Below the pieces are notes generated by a model. That model was not told the origin of the DNA and searched no databases. It saw nothing but the letters and a program-made list of their open reading frames with translations. The translations under genes and the position numbers were made by a program. A DNA stretch of 64,000 nt, taken from positions 1 through 64,000 of the forward strand of contig RAYM01000028.1 of assembly GCA_003611805.1 (NCBI GenBank), in the 5' to 3' direction. Shown in pieces: positions 1 to 8,413 of this stretch (its first letter is position 1; each line of letters begins with the position of its first letter). Origin of the DNA: a bacterium 1xD42-87. Its GTDB lineage: Bacteria > Bacillota > Clostridia > Lachnospirales > Lachnospiraceae.

Positions 1-8
1 CCCCCCCC
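1..8 (-). repeat. Poly-G run at the window edge (at least G8 on the coding strand)
   Basis: Eight C on the plus strand read as G in the minus-strand secreted-protein gene, at codons 38-40. The true length is unknown because the window begins here. Confidence 0.6.
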
Positions 9-120
9 TCAAAAAAAAATCGTTATCTTCTTTCGCGTAGGCTGTTATGCTACCGATATTCTGTAATGCCACGATCACTCCTATTAGCATAAAGGCTTTA
101 TGGATCACACATTTCCCCAT
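1..120 (-). CDS. Secreted protein, N-terminal fragment (runs off the window)
   Basis: The reading frame starts at an ATG on 118-120 and stays open to the window edge, giving 40 residues. An AGGGAGG ribosome binding site lies 8 nt upstream. The peptide begins MGKCVIHKAF, has a hydrophobic stretch and then SITAYA followed by KED, which is a typical signal peptide with AxA-type cleavage near residue 29. The mature part is outside the window, so no function can be given. The last codons fall in a run of at least eight G on the coding strand (positions 1-8), preceded by nine T. A length change there would shift the frame just after the signal peptide, so the gene may be phase variable. Confidence 0.6.
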   Translation of the reverse strand, partial: MGKCVIHKAFMLIGVIVALQNIGSITAYAKEDNDFFLRGG

Positions 121-213
121 TCATTCTACCTCCCTCGAATTGTACAATATTCAGAATAGAAACTCTTTAAATTCACTTCATCCCCAATCTTTTAGATAGG
201 AAATCTTCTGTTC

Positions 214-588
214 CTACATCATAGCATCAATTATTTCCCTTATTTCTTTATCTGGGTGCTGCCAACCAATAGGCTTCATAACTTTTCCATCACCATCACA
301 CCATTTACCAATTAGTTTTTTCACATTATATTCATGTACAAGCATAAACAGCTCATCTGGCTTAACCCCCATTTCGACCAATGAGCCTATTGCATAATAT
401 AGCAAATCTATAATTGCATCTGCCTGCTCATAGACAGTATCACTATTCTCAAATTCCTCAATCTCTTCTCTCATCCATTTACATCTTATATTACATCTTG
501 ATCTACTTAAAGATTGCGGAAATTCCCCAATTGGCTGTTCTGCCATTTCTTGAAAATCTTTAACCAGCTCATATGCCTCATTAAGCAT
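214..588 (-). CDS. MazG-like / phosphoribosyl-ATP pyrophosphohydrolase-like protein
   Basis: A 124-residue all-helical protein. WMREEIEEFE followed by YEQADAIIDLLYYAIG resembles the ExxE...ExxD metal-binding arrangement of the MazG / PRA-PH / dCTPase group, which hydrolyses nucleoside triphosphates or related compounds. The start has a good ribosome binding site (AAGGAG, 8 nt before ATG). It lies next to thyX, and the two together suggest nucleotide metabolism of phage or mobile-element type; that is an inference from context. The substrate cannot be read from the sequence. A decayed relative of its 3' end lies directly upstream. Confidence 0.65.
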   Translation of the reverse strand: MLNEAYELVKDFQEMAEQPIGEFPQSLSRSRCNIRCKWMREEIEEFENSDTVYEQADAIIDLLYYAIGSLVEMGVKPDELFMLVHEYNVKKLIGKWCDGDGKVMKPIGWQHPDKEIREIIDAMM

Positions 589-599
589 TCTAAATCTCC

Positions 600-692
600 T
601 TAAATTTTGATATAATCTATATGCCTTTCTGGGAAATATGCTCTTGGATCGTCACACCATTTAGCCTGTCCTATTAGTTTTTAGTTATATTC
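600..692 (-). pseudogene. Decayed 3' fragment related to the MazG-like gene
   Basis: Read on the minus strand this stretch gives EYN, a stop, then KLIGQAKWCDDPRAYF and a terminal stop. The neighbouring intact protein has EYNVKKLIGKWCDGDG at the matching place. The similarity in both residues and DNA points to the tail of a second, related gene that was lost or recombined. No start or N-terminal part remains. Confidence 0.5.
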
Positions 693-710
693 CAAACACT
701 TTTTATATTT

Positions 711-1355
711 TCATTCCTCAATATCGTCAAAAAATACAGGCAGCTTTTGTCTAAATACTTCCAATATCAATTTTGAAACCTCTTTCATCTGCGGATGCGC
801 TCCATTGGCAAGCCTTAATTTAAAGAAATGCCGCCATTCCCTTAAATTCATTGTCATAACCAATTCTGTTTTCAACGAATTAGGCAAAACCGATCTTGCC
901 TCCTGCGGAGATGCGCCTGCCTCTATCATCCGAAAATACGATTTCTCAGCATTCTCCATAGCTTCACGCCATATTTCATATTTTTGATAATCAACAGGGT
1001 TCCCCATATCATATGAAAACCCTGTTGAAATATCAATTACTGATATTTGACTGTGAAATTTTTCTTTAGAGTAATTACAATATCGTGTGCTCTCTTGGCT
1101 ATAACTGGCGACCCTATGCCTTACAATCTCGTGTGTCACTCCGCGGTCACAAATAACTTTTACGCTTACACTCTCATGTTCAATTACCGACTCATGCCCT
1201 CTTGTTATAATCCCCGCAATAAATTTTTCTGCCGAATCATTTTGTATTCTATCTTCACTTTTATAACAGACTCTCCCTATCTTTTCTATTTTTCTCAAAA
1301 TATCCGAGTAATCAGCCATGTCAATAATTTCTACCTCTGGTTTCACCAATATCAT
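711..1355 (-). CDS. thyX: Flavin-dependent thymidylate synthase ThyX
   Basis: A 214-residue ThyX, which makes dTMP from dUMP using methylenetetrahydrofolate and FAD/NADPH. The signature RHRX7S is present as RHRVASYSQES, followed by TRY. HESVIEHESV precedes it, as usual in the family. I chose the ATG at 1353-1355 (MILVKPEVEI), which has a GGGAG ribosome binding site about 7 nt upstream. The frame stays open further upstream, but that extension runs into the inverted repeat of the neighbouring insertion sequence and is not native. The insertion lies about 30 bp before the start codon, so the original promoter has probably been separated from the gene. Confidence 0.92.
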   Translation of the reverse strand: MILVKPEVEIIDMADYSDILRKIEKIGRVCYKSEDRIQNDSAEKFIAGIITRGHESVIEHESVSVKVICDRGVTHEIVRHRVASYSQESTRYCNYSKEKFHSQISVIDISTGFSYDMGNPVDYQKYEIWREAMENAEKSYFRMIEAGASPQEARSVLPNSLKTELVMTMNLREWRHFFKLRLANGAHPQMKEVSKLILEVFRQKLPVFFDDIEE

Positions 1356-1386
1356 GTTCTTGCTCCCTTTATCCCTTGTATTTTTT

Positions 1387-1411
1387 GAGGCTTCTGGCAT
1401 GATGGTGGGTA
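1387..1411 (+). repeat. Left inverted repeat of the ISL3 element
   Basis: This end contains ATGGTGGGTA at its inner side and GGCTTCTGG near the outer side. It matches the right end imperfectly. Confidence 0.6.
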
Positions 1412-1507
1412 CTTGACCATGCCCAATTAACAACTGCATATTGAAAAACCACCTGTGTTCCTTTAATGTATTAACGACCAAGAAAACACATAAAGGAGTT
1501 CCCACAG

Positions 1508-2860
1508 ATGGTTTCTGTTAATACATTATGCAAAAATATCCTAAATGTCAAGAGCGCTGTTATCGAAGACTGCAGCTTTTACTCTGATGCTGATGGAGTG
1601 AAGCATATCCGCATCAGGGCAAGACCCAATAAATGGCACGAAAACGACTGCCCGTTCTGCCATAAGCCCTGCCCTGTATATGACAGACATTCTTCCGTCC
1701 CCCGTACATGGAGGGGACTTGATGCAGGCGGCATCCTTGTGGAGGTGGAATATCAGACACACCGTATTATCTGCCCTGAACACGGGGTATATGTTGCCGA
1801 TGTCCCATGGGCTTATCCCTGCAGCGGCTTCACGAAAGATTTTGACCTGACTGCCGCATGGCTTGCCACTTACCTTCCCAGGAGTGTTGTATCAGAATAT
1901 ATGCGCATCGACTGGGAGACCGTAGGACGATGCGTCAACCGTGCCCTGAACGATATCGAACCGGAACGCTCCAGACGGCTGGACGGACTTGTAAATATCG
2001 GCATTGACGAAACCAGCTATAAGAAAGGCCATAAGTACATCACAGTCATCGTCAACCACGACACCAATACCGTTGTATGGGCGGCGCAGGACCATGGGAA
2101 AAGCGTCCTGACGCAGTTTTATAGACAACTCACACCACAGCAGCTTTCGTCCATCCGGGTAGTTACCGGCGATGGGGCGAAATGGATCACCGAATGCGTG
2201 AATGAATTCACCCCTGACTGTGAACGCTGCGTTGATCCCTTCCATGTCGTCGAATGGGCAATGGAAGCCCTTGACGAAGTACGCCGTGAGGTATGGCGCG
2301 AGGCTTACAATAAAGCCGTGCAGCTTGCCAAAGCGCATCCCGGAAAGAAAGGGCGTCCCAAGGCAGACGATGCAGAGTCTGCGATCTTGAGAGCTGCCAA
2401 GGCAAAAGCGGAGGAGATCAAAAATTCCGCATATGCACTCGGCAAAGCGCCTGAGCACCTGACAGAGAACCAGCAGGCAAAGGTGGCAATGATCGCAGAA
2501 AACAATGAGCGGCTCTACCGTGCCTACCGCATGAAAGAAACCCTCCGCCTGCTCCTGAAGATCAAAAACGTTGATGAAGCAGCCTCAGAACTGAAACGCT
2601 GGCTCTGGTGGGCAAGCCACAGCAGGATCGATGCTTTTAAGAAACTGTATCTCAAGATCAAACGTCACAGGGATCACATACTGAATACCATCAGGCTGGG
2701 GATGAGCAACGCACGGATCGAAGCAACTAACAATAAGATCAAGCTGATCGTTCGCAAGGCATATGGCTTCCGGAACATCCAGAATATGCTGGATATGGTG
2801 TATCTGGTTTGCTCGGATTTGAGGGTTCCGCTTCCCAACAGAAAACCTAAAGTCACTTAG
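1508..2860 (+). CDS. ISL3-family transposase
   Basis: A 450-residue DDE transposase, full length for the family. The N-terminus carries a zinc-finger pattern (CPFCHKPC and CPEH) and a helix-turn-helix region. Catalytic acidic residues are seen in GIDETSYKKG (first D), in VTGDGAKW or CVDPFHVVEW (second D), and in ARIEATNNKIK (E). An AAGGAG ribosome binding site lies 9 nt before the ATG. The gene is intact, so the element may still be mobile. Confidence 0.93.
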   Translation: MVSVNTLCKNILNVKSAVIEDCSFYSDADGVKHIRIRARPNKWHENDCPFCHKPCPVYDRHSSVPRTWRGLDAGGILVEVEYQTHRIICPEHGVYVADVPWAYPCSGFTKDFDLTAAWLATYLPRSVVSEYMRIDWETVGRCVNRALNDIEPERSRRLDGLVNIGIDETSYKKGHKYITVIVNHDTNTVVWAAQDHGKSVLTQFYRQLTPQQLSSIRVVTGDGAKWITECVNEFTPDCERCVDPFHVVEWAMEALDEVRREVWREAYNKAVQLAKAHPGKKGRPKADDAESAILRAAKAKAEEIKNSAYALGKAPEHLTENQQAKVAMIAENNERLYRAYRMKETLRLLLKIKNVDEAASELKRWLWWASHSRIDAFKKLYLKIKRHRDHILNTIRLGMSNARIEATNNKIKLIVRKAYGFRNIQNMLDMVYLVCSDLRVPLPNRKPKVT

Positions 2861-2892
2861 TCAGCATAAACACTGGGGTTGTGGGTGTTTTT

Positions 2893-2917
2893 TACCCACC
2901 ATTACCCTTGAAGAGCC
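2893..2917 (-). repeat. Right inverted repeat of the ISL3 element
   Basis: Read inward on the minus strand it starts GGCTCTTCAAGGGTAATGG, then continues into GTGGGTA shared with the left end. Confidence 0.7.
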
Positions 2918-3033
2918 GTTTTATTTTGCATTTTATTAACCACTTTCTAACATAAATCCATTATAACAGTAATTATTATACACAATATTCTCATTATCGA
3001 TTTTTAACCCGTACCATAAAATTTTTCTTCACT

Positions 3034-4731
3034 TTAAGAAAACTTCTTCCCTATTGGCGCTTCGCGCATCAAATACGCCAGCAAATCCTGGCAGTGCACA
3101 TAGTTCATATAAAACATAACCGTCAACAGACCAATATATATGGCATTACGAAGCTTCACCTTTTTTACAAGCTGATCTATTCCCAAAACCAGCATGGGAA
3201 TCACCGCCCAGGAAAAACATAATGAAAACAAAGGTTCCGCATTCGTTCCGCATCCTATGATAAAGAATTGACATATTCCTCCTACAAAAATCCAAAACAT
3301 GAATGGAATCATTTTCTTATTTTTTATATATCTTCCACACGAATATACTACAATGAATAACACCGCCAACCCGAAAAGATTCATGCGATCCGTTAAATGC
3401 TGCCAGTAAAATGACCATTCTGTTTCCTCATATGCCACAGGAATCAAACATGAAGCCATTAAATTTGTGAAACCGCAAAACTTATCTTCAATTGTGAAAC
3501 CTGAAGTAACATCTTCTATAAACATAATAGAATTCTGATGCAATAACCGATAAATGTCCAACAAATAATGTATTCTTCCAGTTCCTATCATTGTAAGCAG
3601 AAAAAGCATAACAGCATTGTTATATTCCAACAATCGCTCCCTAAACCTTTTCCCTTTACCATAAAAGATCCCCAAAAGCGCAAACGTAATCATCATACCG
3701 CCTGCAGCTACCAGTGAGTATTTCTGAAGTTCCTCATTTTTCTCTTTTACAGTTGAATAAACATACAATACAACGAAGAAAACAATAATTGGATACTTTT
3801 CAATAAAAAAAGAATAGAATATAAATGGAAACGACAGCGCAGAAAACAAATAGATCCATCTGTTCCTTACTATTTTACAAATCATAATGGCAGATAGAAT
3901 CATCAGCACCGAATGAACAACAGCATACAATAAAGCCTGCACATTCGGAATCCAAAACAACAAATTAGCCACTACAGATACGACAACATATATCGGATAT
4001 GTAATCATGGTCGCCAAAGGATGGCGAATTCCTCCACAGCCGATATCCCAATCAAAATCCAGACCAAAACTAAAAACGGAATAATAATGATCATATATAA
4101 ATATGGCATCCGTTTCATATACCAAATCTAGGGAATTCCATACTGCTGTTGTTTTGGAATGAAAAAAACAAATCAATGAGATACTCAAAAATAATGTGAC
4201 GCTAAAATATATTTTATCATATTTATCCATCCTGTTGAACAGCGCTAGAAACCAACTGAGAAAAAGATTAACAACATAATTCACAAAAACCACAATGCTT
4301 AAAGCAGCCAAAACGCATGCACACCAGACCCCAACGCTCCAAATACTATCATGTGAAGAGATATCTCCACTATAATGAAAAGCCCAAAGAATATGTGATA
4401 GATTTCTCTCTGTGTCTCGGATTAACTGTAAAGAAATAAAAATCCCTACAAATGCACTAAAGAAAAAAGAATAGACAGATGCTGCCTCCAACGTTCTAAA
4501 TACAAAATCCCTATACTTACACAGGTAAAAATATACTGGTAAGATAATAATGGCAGCAATTACTGCATATGGAAACTGCACCTTATAATCTCCAGTAGCA
4601 GTATATCCGTCATAAACAATATAAACCGCATAATTCAAGGTCATTATGAAAGTAAATACTACTCCGGAAACGGTAAACAAAACATCTATTATGTTTTTAT
4701 ATCCTCTCTGCGTGTCAATATAATTTTTCAA
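3034..4731 (-). CDS. Polytopic membrane protein, probable GT-C-type glycosyltransferase
   Basis: A 565-residue protein with about a dozen hydrophobic segments. A long non-cytoplasmic loop near residues 180-215 holds several Asp residues and then GIRHPLATMI, resembling the acidic and HPPL-like loop motifs of GT-C transferases that use polyprenyl-phosphate sugars. I do not recognise a named family. Translation probably starts at TTG (4729-4731), preceded by AGGGTGGTG. It is followed by gtrA on the same strand, so it may be the specific transferase of a GtrABC-type set that modifies a surface glycan. Function is inferred from context. Confidence 0.55.
   Translation of the reverse strand: MKNYIDTQRGYKNIIDVLFTVSGVVFTFIMTLNYAVYIVYDGYTATGDYKVQFPYAVIAAIIILPVYFYLCKYRDFVFRTLEAASVYSFFFSAFVGIFISLQLIRDTERNLSHILWAFHYSGDISSHDSIWSVGVWCACVLAALSIVVFVNYVVNLFLSWFLALFNRMDKYDKIYFSVTLFLSISLICFFHSKTTAVWNSLDLVYETDAIFIYDHYYSVFSFGLDFDWDIGCGGIRHPLATMITYPIYVVVSVVANLLFWIPNVQALLYAVVHSVLMILSAIMICKIVRNRWIYLFSALSFPFIFYSFFIEKYPIIVFFVVLYVYSTVKEKNEELQKYSLVAAGGMMITFALLGIFYGKGKRFRERLLEYNNAVMLFLLTMIGTGRIHYLLDIYRLLHQNSIMFIEDVTSGFTIEDKFCGFTNLMASCLIPVAYEETEWSFYWQHLTDRMNLFGLAVLFIVVYSCGRYIKNKKMIPFMFWIFVGGICQFFIIGCGTNAEPLFSLCFSWAVIPMLVLGIDQLVKKVKLRNAIYIGLLTVMFYMNYVHCQDLLAYLMREAPIGKKFS
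4683..4701. repeat. 19-bp direct repeat, copy 1
   Basis: CATCTATTATGTTTTTATA occurs here inside the start region of the membrane protein gene and again at 4772-4790 just upstream of it. Confidence 0.7.
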
Positions 4732-4771
4732 ACGTCACCACCCTCTATCTTAACCCTTTCGAAGAAAAACA

Positions 4772-4790
4772 CATCTATTATGTTTTTATA
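4772..4790. repeat. 19-bp direct repeat, copy 2
   Basis: Exact second copy of the 19-mer at 4683-4701, in the gap between this gene and gtrA. Confidence 0.7.
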
Positions 4791-4834
4791 CTATCACGTT
4801 CAACTTTTCTTATGTTTGCAAAATACTATAAAAT

Positions 4835-5335
4835 TTACGCCTGCCTAAACGCCCAAAACTTATTGATAATAAAATTCAGCGGTACGCTTACCACCAAATT
4901 AATCAACGGTGCAATAAATTCCGAAATACTAAATACCCTTACCCATAAAAACAAAAGTATACTGTTTAAAAATAGCCCAGTAAAAGAATAAGCAATAAAA
5001 GTTTTTATCAATGCTTTCCAGACTGACCGTTCTTTCCCTTCTTCTAATGTAAAAACCATTTTACTGTTCCAGTAGAAAGACCACAATACACTAATTACAA
5101 ATGCTGCAATCTGTGCAATTAAATAATCATATTCTGGCAAAAAATGAATTTCCTGCAATAGTACTAATCCAACCACATAAATAACATATGAAATCGCCGT
5201 ATTTGACACACCAACAATACCGAATTTAATAAACTGCATAATTGATCCAAAAGTATCATCTGTCAGTTCACGCCCCATTATTTTAAATCCCACATTAATA
5301 ATATAGTATATTATTCTTTGAAAGCAGTCCCACAC
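4835..5335 (-). CDS. gtrA: GtrA-like membrane protein
   Basis: A 166-residue protein with four hydrophobic segments and the GtrA pattern: FIKFGIVGVSNTAISY in the first segment, FYWNSKMVF in the middle and FIINKFWAF at the end. GtrA proteins are thought to flip undecaprenyl-phosphate-linked sugars across the membrane for glycan decoration. The start is GTG at 5333-5335 with GGGAG 9 nt upstream. A GtrB-like transferase lies in the same locus, which supports a sugar-flipping role. Confidence 0.85.
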   Translation of the reverse strand: MWDCFQRIIYYIINVGFKIMGRELTDDTFGSIMQFIKFGIVGVSNTAISYVIYVVGLVLLQEIHFLPEYDYLIAQIAAFVISVLWSFYWNSKMVFTLEEGKERSVWKALIKTFIAYSFTGLFLNSILLFLWVRVFSISEFIAPLINLVVSVPLNFIINKFWAFRQA

Positions 5336-5394
5336 GGCATTATTCTCCCGTCTAAATCACGAAATACTTTACCACTTAACAGTCACATTTTTGA

Positions 5395-6460
5395 TCAAGA
5401 TTTGTACACACTGTAAACCGAAGCAAAATGAGTTATAGCATCTATTACTTCTACTTCGCTAATATCATGTACAATTTTTAAATCCTTTGCTACATTCGTC
5501 ATAAGAACAGCCGTAAGATTTTCATTTGTTTGTTTTTTGTCTTTCCGAATTGCAACTATAAAGTCTTCCACTGGATAGCCAGTCAACTCCACGTCAATGC
5601 ATATTACTTGTAATAATACTTCTTCAACTCTTTTAGATATTTCCTCTTTAAGAATCCCTCTGCTAACAGATATATAATCCGCCATAATCATGCCAATTGC
5701 CACTGCTGTCCCATGCGGAATTTCATATTTTGTAACCGTTTCTATGGCATGCCCAAATGTATGCGCAAAATTTAGTTTAATGCGTACTCCTCTGTCAAAT
5801 TCATCAATCTCAATAAATTCCTTCTTAAAAAGCAAACTACTTTCTACAAAGCGATTGATGACTATTTCATCACATTCCAATAACTTATCAATATAAAGCT
5901 CAATATTGTTTAATCCCGCTTCCCCCGCCATAATATTAAACTTAATCACTTCACCTAATCCGCTATAAAAATCCTTTCGATCCAATGTATGTAAAAATGC
6001 GGGACAAATATATATCACATCAGGAGGATAAAAAGTACCCAGCAGATTTTTGTAATTTTTATAATTTAAACTTGTTTTACCACCTATACAACTATCACAG
6101 CACGCAAGTAACGTTGTTGGAATAAAGATCCATTTGATGCCTCTATACAGAATATTAGCAGCAAACCCTGTAATATCCTGAATTACCCCCCATAGAAATC
6201 ATAGATGCATTCCTTTTTGCTGGTATTTCTGTCATCTTTTCACAAATAGATAATGCGGTTTCTATAATTTTGTTTTCCTCCACTGCTTCGATTAAAATCA
6301 ATCTTTCCTGTGGAATTCTCTCCAATATTTGCTCATATAAATAATACACCTTTTTATCAACTACAAATTCCGCATTATCTGTGTTCAAAACATCATTTAA
6401 AAACTCCAGGCTCTTTTCTATTTTAACCTCATAGTTCTTGAATTTTGAATGAATAATCAT
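5395..6460 (-). pseudogene. 3-dehydroquinate-synthase-like gene, frame broken at a G run
   Basis: The two halves of one DHQ-synthase-like protein lie in different frames. The N-terminal half (from ATG at 6458-6460) ends ASMISMGG. The other frame then gives VIQDITGFAANILYRG, IFIPTTLLACCDSCIGGK and, further on, NFAHTFGHAIE and IPHGTAVAIGM, the hallmark NAD, metal and substrate motifs of this superfamily (AroB, 2-deoxy-scyllo-inosose synthase and relatives). The break is at six G (6186-6191), where the family has a Gly-Gly-Gly turn. One G fewer or two more would restore a product of about 354 residues. The start overlaps the SDR stop by 4 bp (ATGA). Its place in a sugar locus suggests a cyclitol or special-sugar role rather than aromatic synthesis; that is inference. 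Confidence 0.8.
6186..6191 (-). repeat. G6 run at the frame break of the DHQ-synthase-like gene
   Basis: Six G on the coding strand at the point where the reading frame changes. A run of eleven G would encode the canonical triple glycine in frame. Confidence 0.7.
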
Positions 6461-7122
6461 AATGACGTATAACCTCCATCTACTGTAATTTGTTGTCCCG
6501 TAATATAGGTATTTCCCTCGCCTGCCAAAAAGCATATTGCCTTTGCCTGTTCTTCCGGTTCAGCCATCCGTCCCATTGGTATACAAGACGAAATTTCCTG
6601 TATCTGCTCTTCTGTGTTGTTTTTTCTTGTTAAAGCAGTTAACGTATATCCCGGGCAAATCGTATTTATTAAAATATTATACGGTGCCAGCTCTACTGCC
6701 AAAGTCTGCGTCACGCCGTGTATTCCATGTTTTGTTGCTGCATAAACTGTTCGTCCTGCTTTTCCTGCCACCCCCCAGATGGAGCCTATGTTAACAATCC
6801 TCCCATACTGCTGTTTTTTCATATTAGGCACAGTCCCGCGAATTAATCTGATTGGTGCCAGCAGATTAATGTGCATCATCGAAAGCATTTCCTGCTCAGT
6901 TATGTCTTCTACCATATGAATATCATTGATTCCGGCATTATTAACTAAAACATCAAACGTTATATCCGAATATTTTTTGCAAAATGCATCTATACTCATA
7001 GCATCCTCTAAATCTAACTCCACATGCGTTGGCGTATATACCTGATACCCTTCATTCTGCAGTTGTAGTGCTACCGCCTCCCCGATTCCACGGCTCGCTC
7101 CAGTCACTAATGCTTTTCTCAA
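6457..7122 (-). CDS. Short-chain dehydrogenase/reductase (FabG-like)
   Basis: A 221-residue classical SDR with the NAD(P) motif TGASRGIG near residue 7, NNAG near residue 67, catalytic Ser in NIGSIWG and YAATK, and a C-terminal ITVDGGYTSL. It most likely oxidises or reduces a hydroxyl or keto group on a sugar or cyclitol in this locus, although FabG-type acyl reductases look similar. I chose the TTG at 7120-7122, which has a perfect AGGAGG 9 nt upstream, over an upstream ATG without one. Its stop codon overlaps the start of the DHQ-synthase-like gene, so the two are translationally coupled. Confidence 0.85.
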   Translation of the reverse strand: MRKALVTGASRGIGEAVALQLQNEGYQVYTPTHVELDLEDAMSIDAFCKKYSDITFDVLVNNAGINDIHMVEDITEQEMLSMMHINLLAPIRLIRGTVPNMKKQQYGRIVNIGSIWGVAGKAGRTVYAATKHGIHGVTQTLAVELAPYNILINTICPGYTLTALTRKNNTEEQIQEISSCIPMGRMAEPEEQAKAICFLAGEGNTYITGQQITVDGGYTSL

Positions 7123-7193
7123 TTTGTAGTATCCTCCTGTAAGATAGATGTCTTGCATATAATAAATTTTGTTTTCCAATTTGATTCAACCAC

Positions 7194-8218
7194 TTATTTA
7201 AACCTATACTTTAATCCACTTATAGCATAATTATAAAAGATTCCTATTGGATATATAACAATATACAAACAAAATGTACAAATAAATGATTTTATTCCAT
7301 TAACATTAACTCCGACCTGTATATTGAATTGATTAATCATATACGACAGGAAAAAACCATGTGCCATAAACATAGGCAAACTGACTCTCCCTATACTTGA
7401 TAAAATTTTACCCCCCCCCCTCCAAATCTTTTTCGCTCTTCTATCGACATACTTAATAATATAATTAGTAAAGTTCCTCCAACACTTTCTACAAAATAGA
7501 AAATATAATTATTATATACACAATTTGCAACATTGCACCATCCATTTGCTTTCATAAGCGGAACATATGCCAAACCGAAGATGACTGCATAAATTAATTT
7601 ATGATTACTTATCTTTTGTATAGCATTATTTTTATTCAAATAGAAGCCCACTAACATAAAGAAAAAAGCCATAAAAGAAGAATCAATCTTTAACGGAATT
7701 CGTTCAATATTCATAAAGGAGTTGATATATAATATATTAGATGCAATATAATATATTATAAACGCCAATATTAACTTAAATGCCAAATCAAACTGCTCGA
7801 AATATTTTACCCATATGTACATATATATATTAGCCCAAAACAGAGCAATTAAAAACCACCCACCCCCACTATACAAATAATCTGGCTGGACTGTAACAAG
7901 CAACTGCCTCAGCATTTCAGTGCCAAATAACTCATATCTTCCATAAAGCAAATGAATGCACGCACCAATTATGCAAAAAAAGAAGTAGGGAAATAATAAT
8001 GTTTCCGCTTTACGAGATAAAAATTTTTTAAAATTATCTATATATTTAAAAGTGTATCCACTTAGCACAAAAAAAGCCGGCATATGCATACTGAAAATTG
8101 CAGTAGATATTGTATCCCCAGTCGTTTCTATATGTCCCCAAAATACTATAAAAATTAAAATTCCTTTTGCTATGTCAATCCAGAAAATTCTATCCTTTTT
8201 CAACCCAGACTGTTCCAT
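7194..8218 (-). pseudogene. Membrane O-acyltransferase (acyltransferase-3 family), out of frame at a G10 run
   Basis: The N-terminal part begins MEQSGLKKDRIFWIDIAKG, then IVFWGH with the family His and FVLSGYTFK, and continues through about eight membrane segments. It meets a run of ten G (7411-7420) and stops 7 codons later. One added G gives an exact continuation, KILSSIGRVSLPMFMAHGF, the conserved C-terminal segment of the family, ending at 7194. The repaired protein would have about 341 residues, the normal length. Such enzymes O-acylate surface polysaccharides. The start at 8216-8218 has GGGGGA about 7 nt upstream. I read this as a phase-variable gene in the OFF state; a decayed gene or a sequencing error in the run is the alternative. 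Confidence 0.8.
7411..7420 (-). repeat. G10 run, probable phase-variation switch
   Basis: Ten G on the coding strand inside the acyltransferase gene. Eleven or eight G would restore the frame. Confidence 0.85.
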
Positions 8219-8413
8219 ATCCATGTCCCCCAATTCTGCTTTATATGTTGATACGTAACAAATTTTATATCTATTTATGTTACGTTCAAACTTGACTGAA
8301 TGCACCATTACATCCATCTTCAAACAATGGCAGTCTATTTTCAAAATTAGTATAGTTTTGATCACCTCACTTTATATCACATCTTATTCAACTTAACAAA
8401 CACTTAAATCATA

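Larger units (their letters stand above)
1387..2917 (+). mobile_element. ISL3-family insertion sequence, about 1.53 kb
   Basis: A single ISL3-type transposase gene is flanked by imperfect inverted ends of about 25 bp. The right end begins, read inward, with GGCTCTTCAAGGG, which is typical of ISL3 elements; both ends share ATGGTGGGTA. I count about 17 of 25 matches between the ends. No convincing 8-bp target duplication is visible: the flanks are AT-rich but not identical. The left boundary could shift by 2 bp (1387 or 1389). The element sits between thyX and the polysaccharide locus. Confidence 0.8.

Noticed and set aside
1356-1505. A 50-codon N-terminal extension of ThyX
   Set aside because: It has no ribosome binding site, and most of it is insertion-sequence DNA read through by chance.
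1379-2925. An 8-bp target duplication around the ISL3 element
   Set aside because: The flanks are AT-rich but do not match over 8 bp at any plausible boundary.
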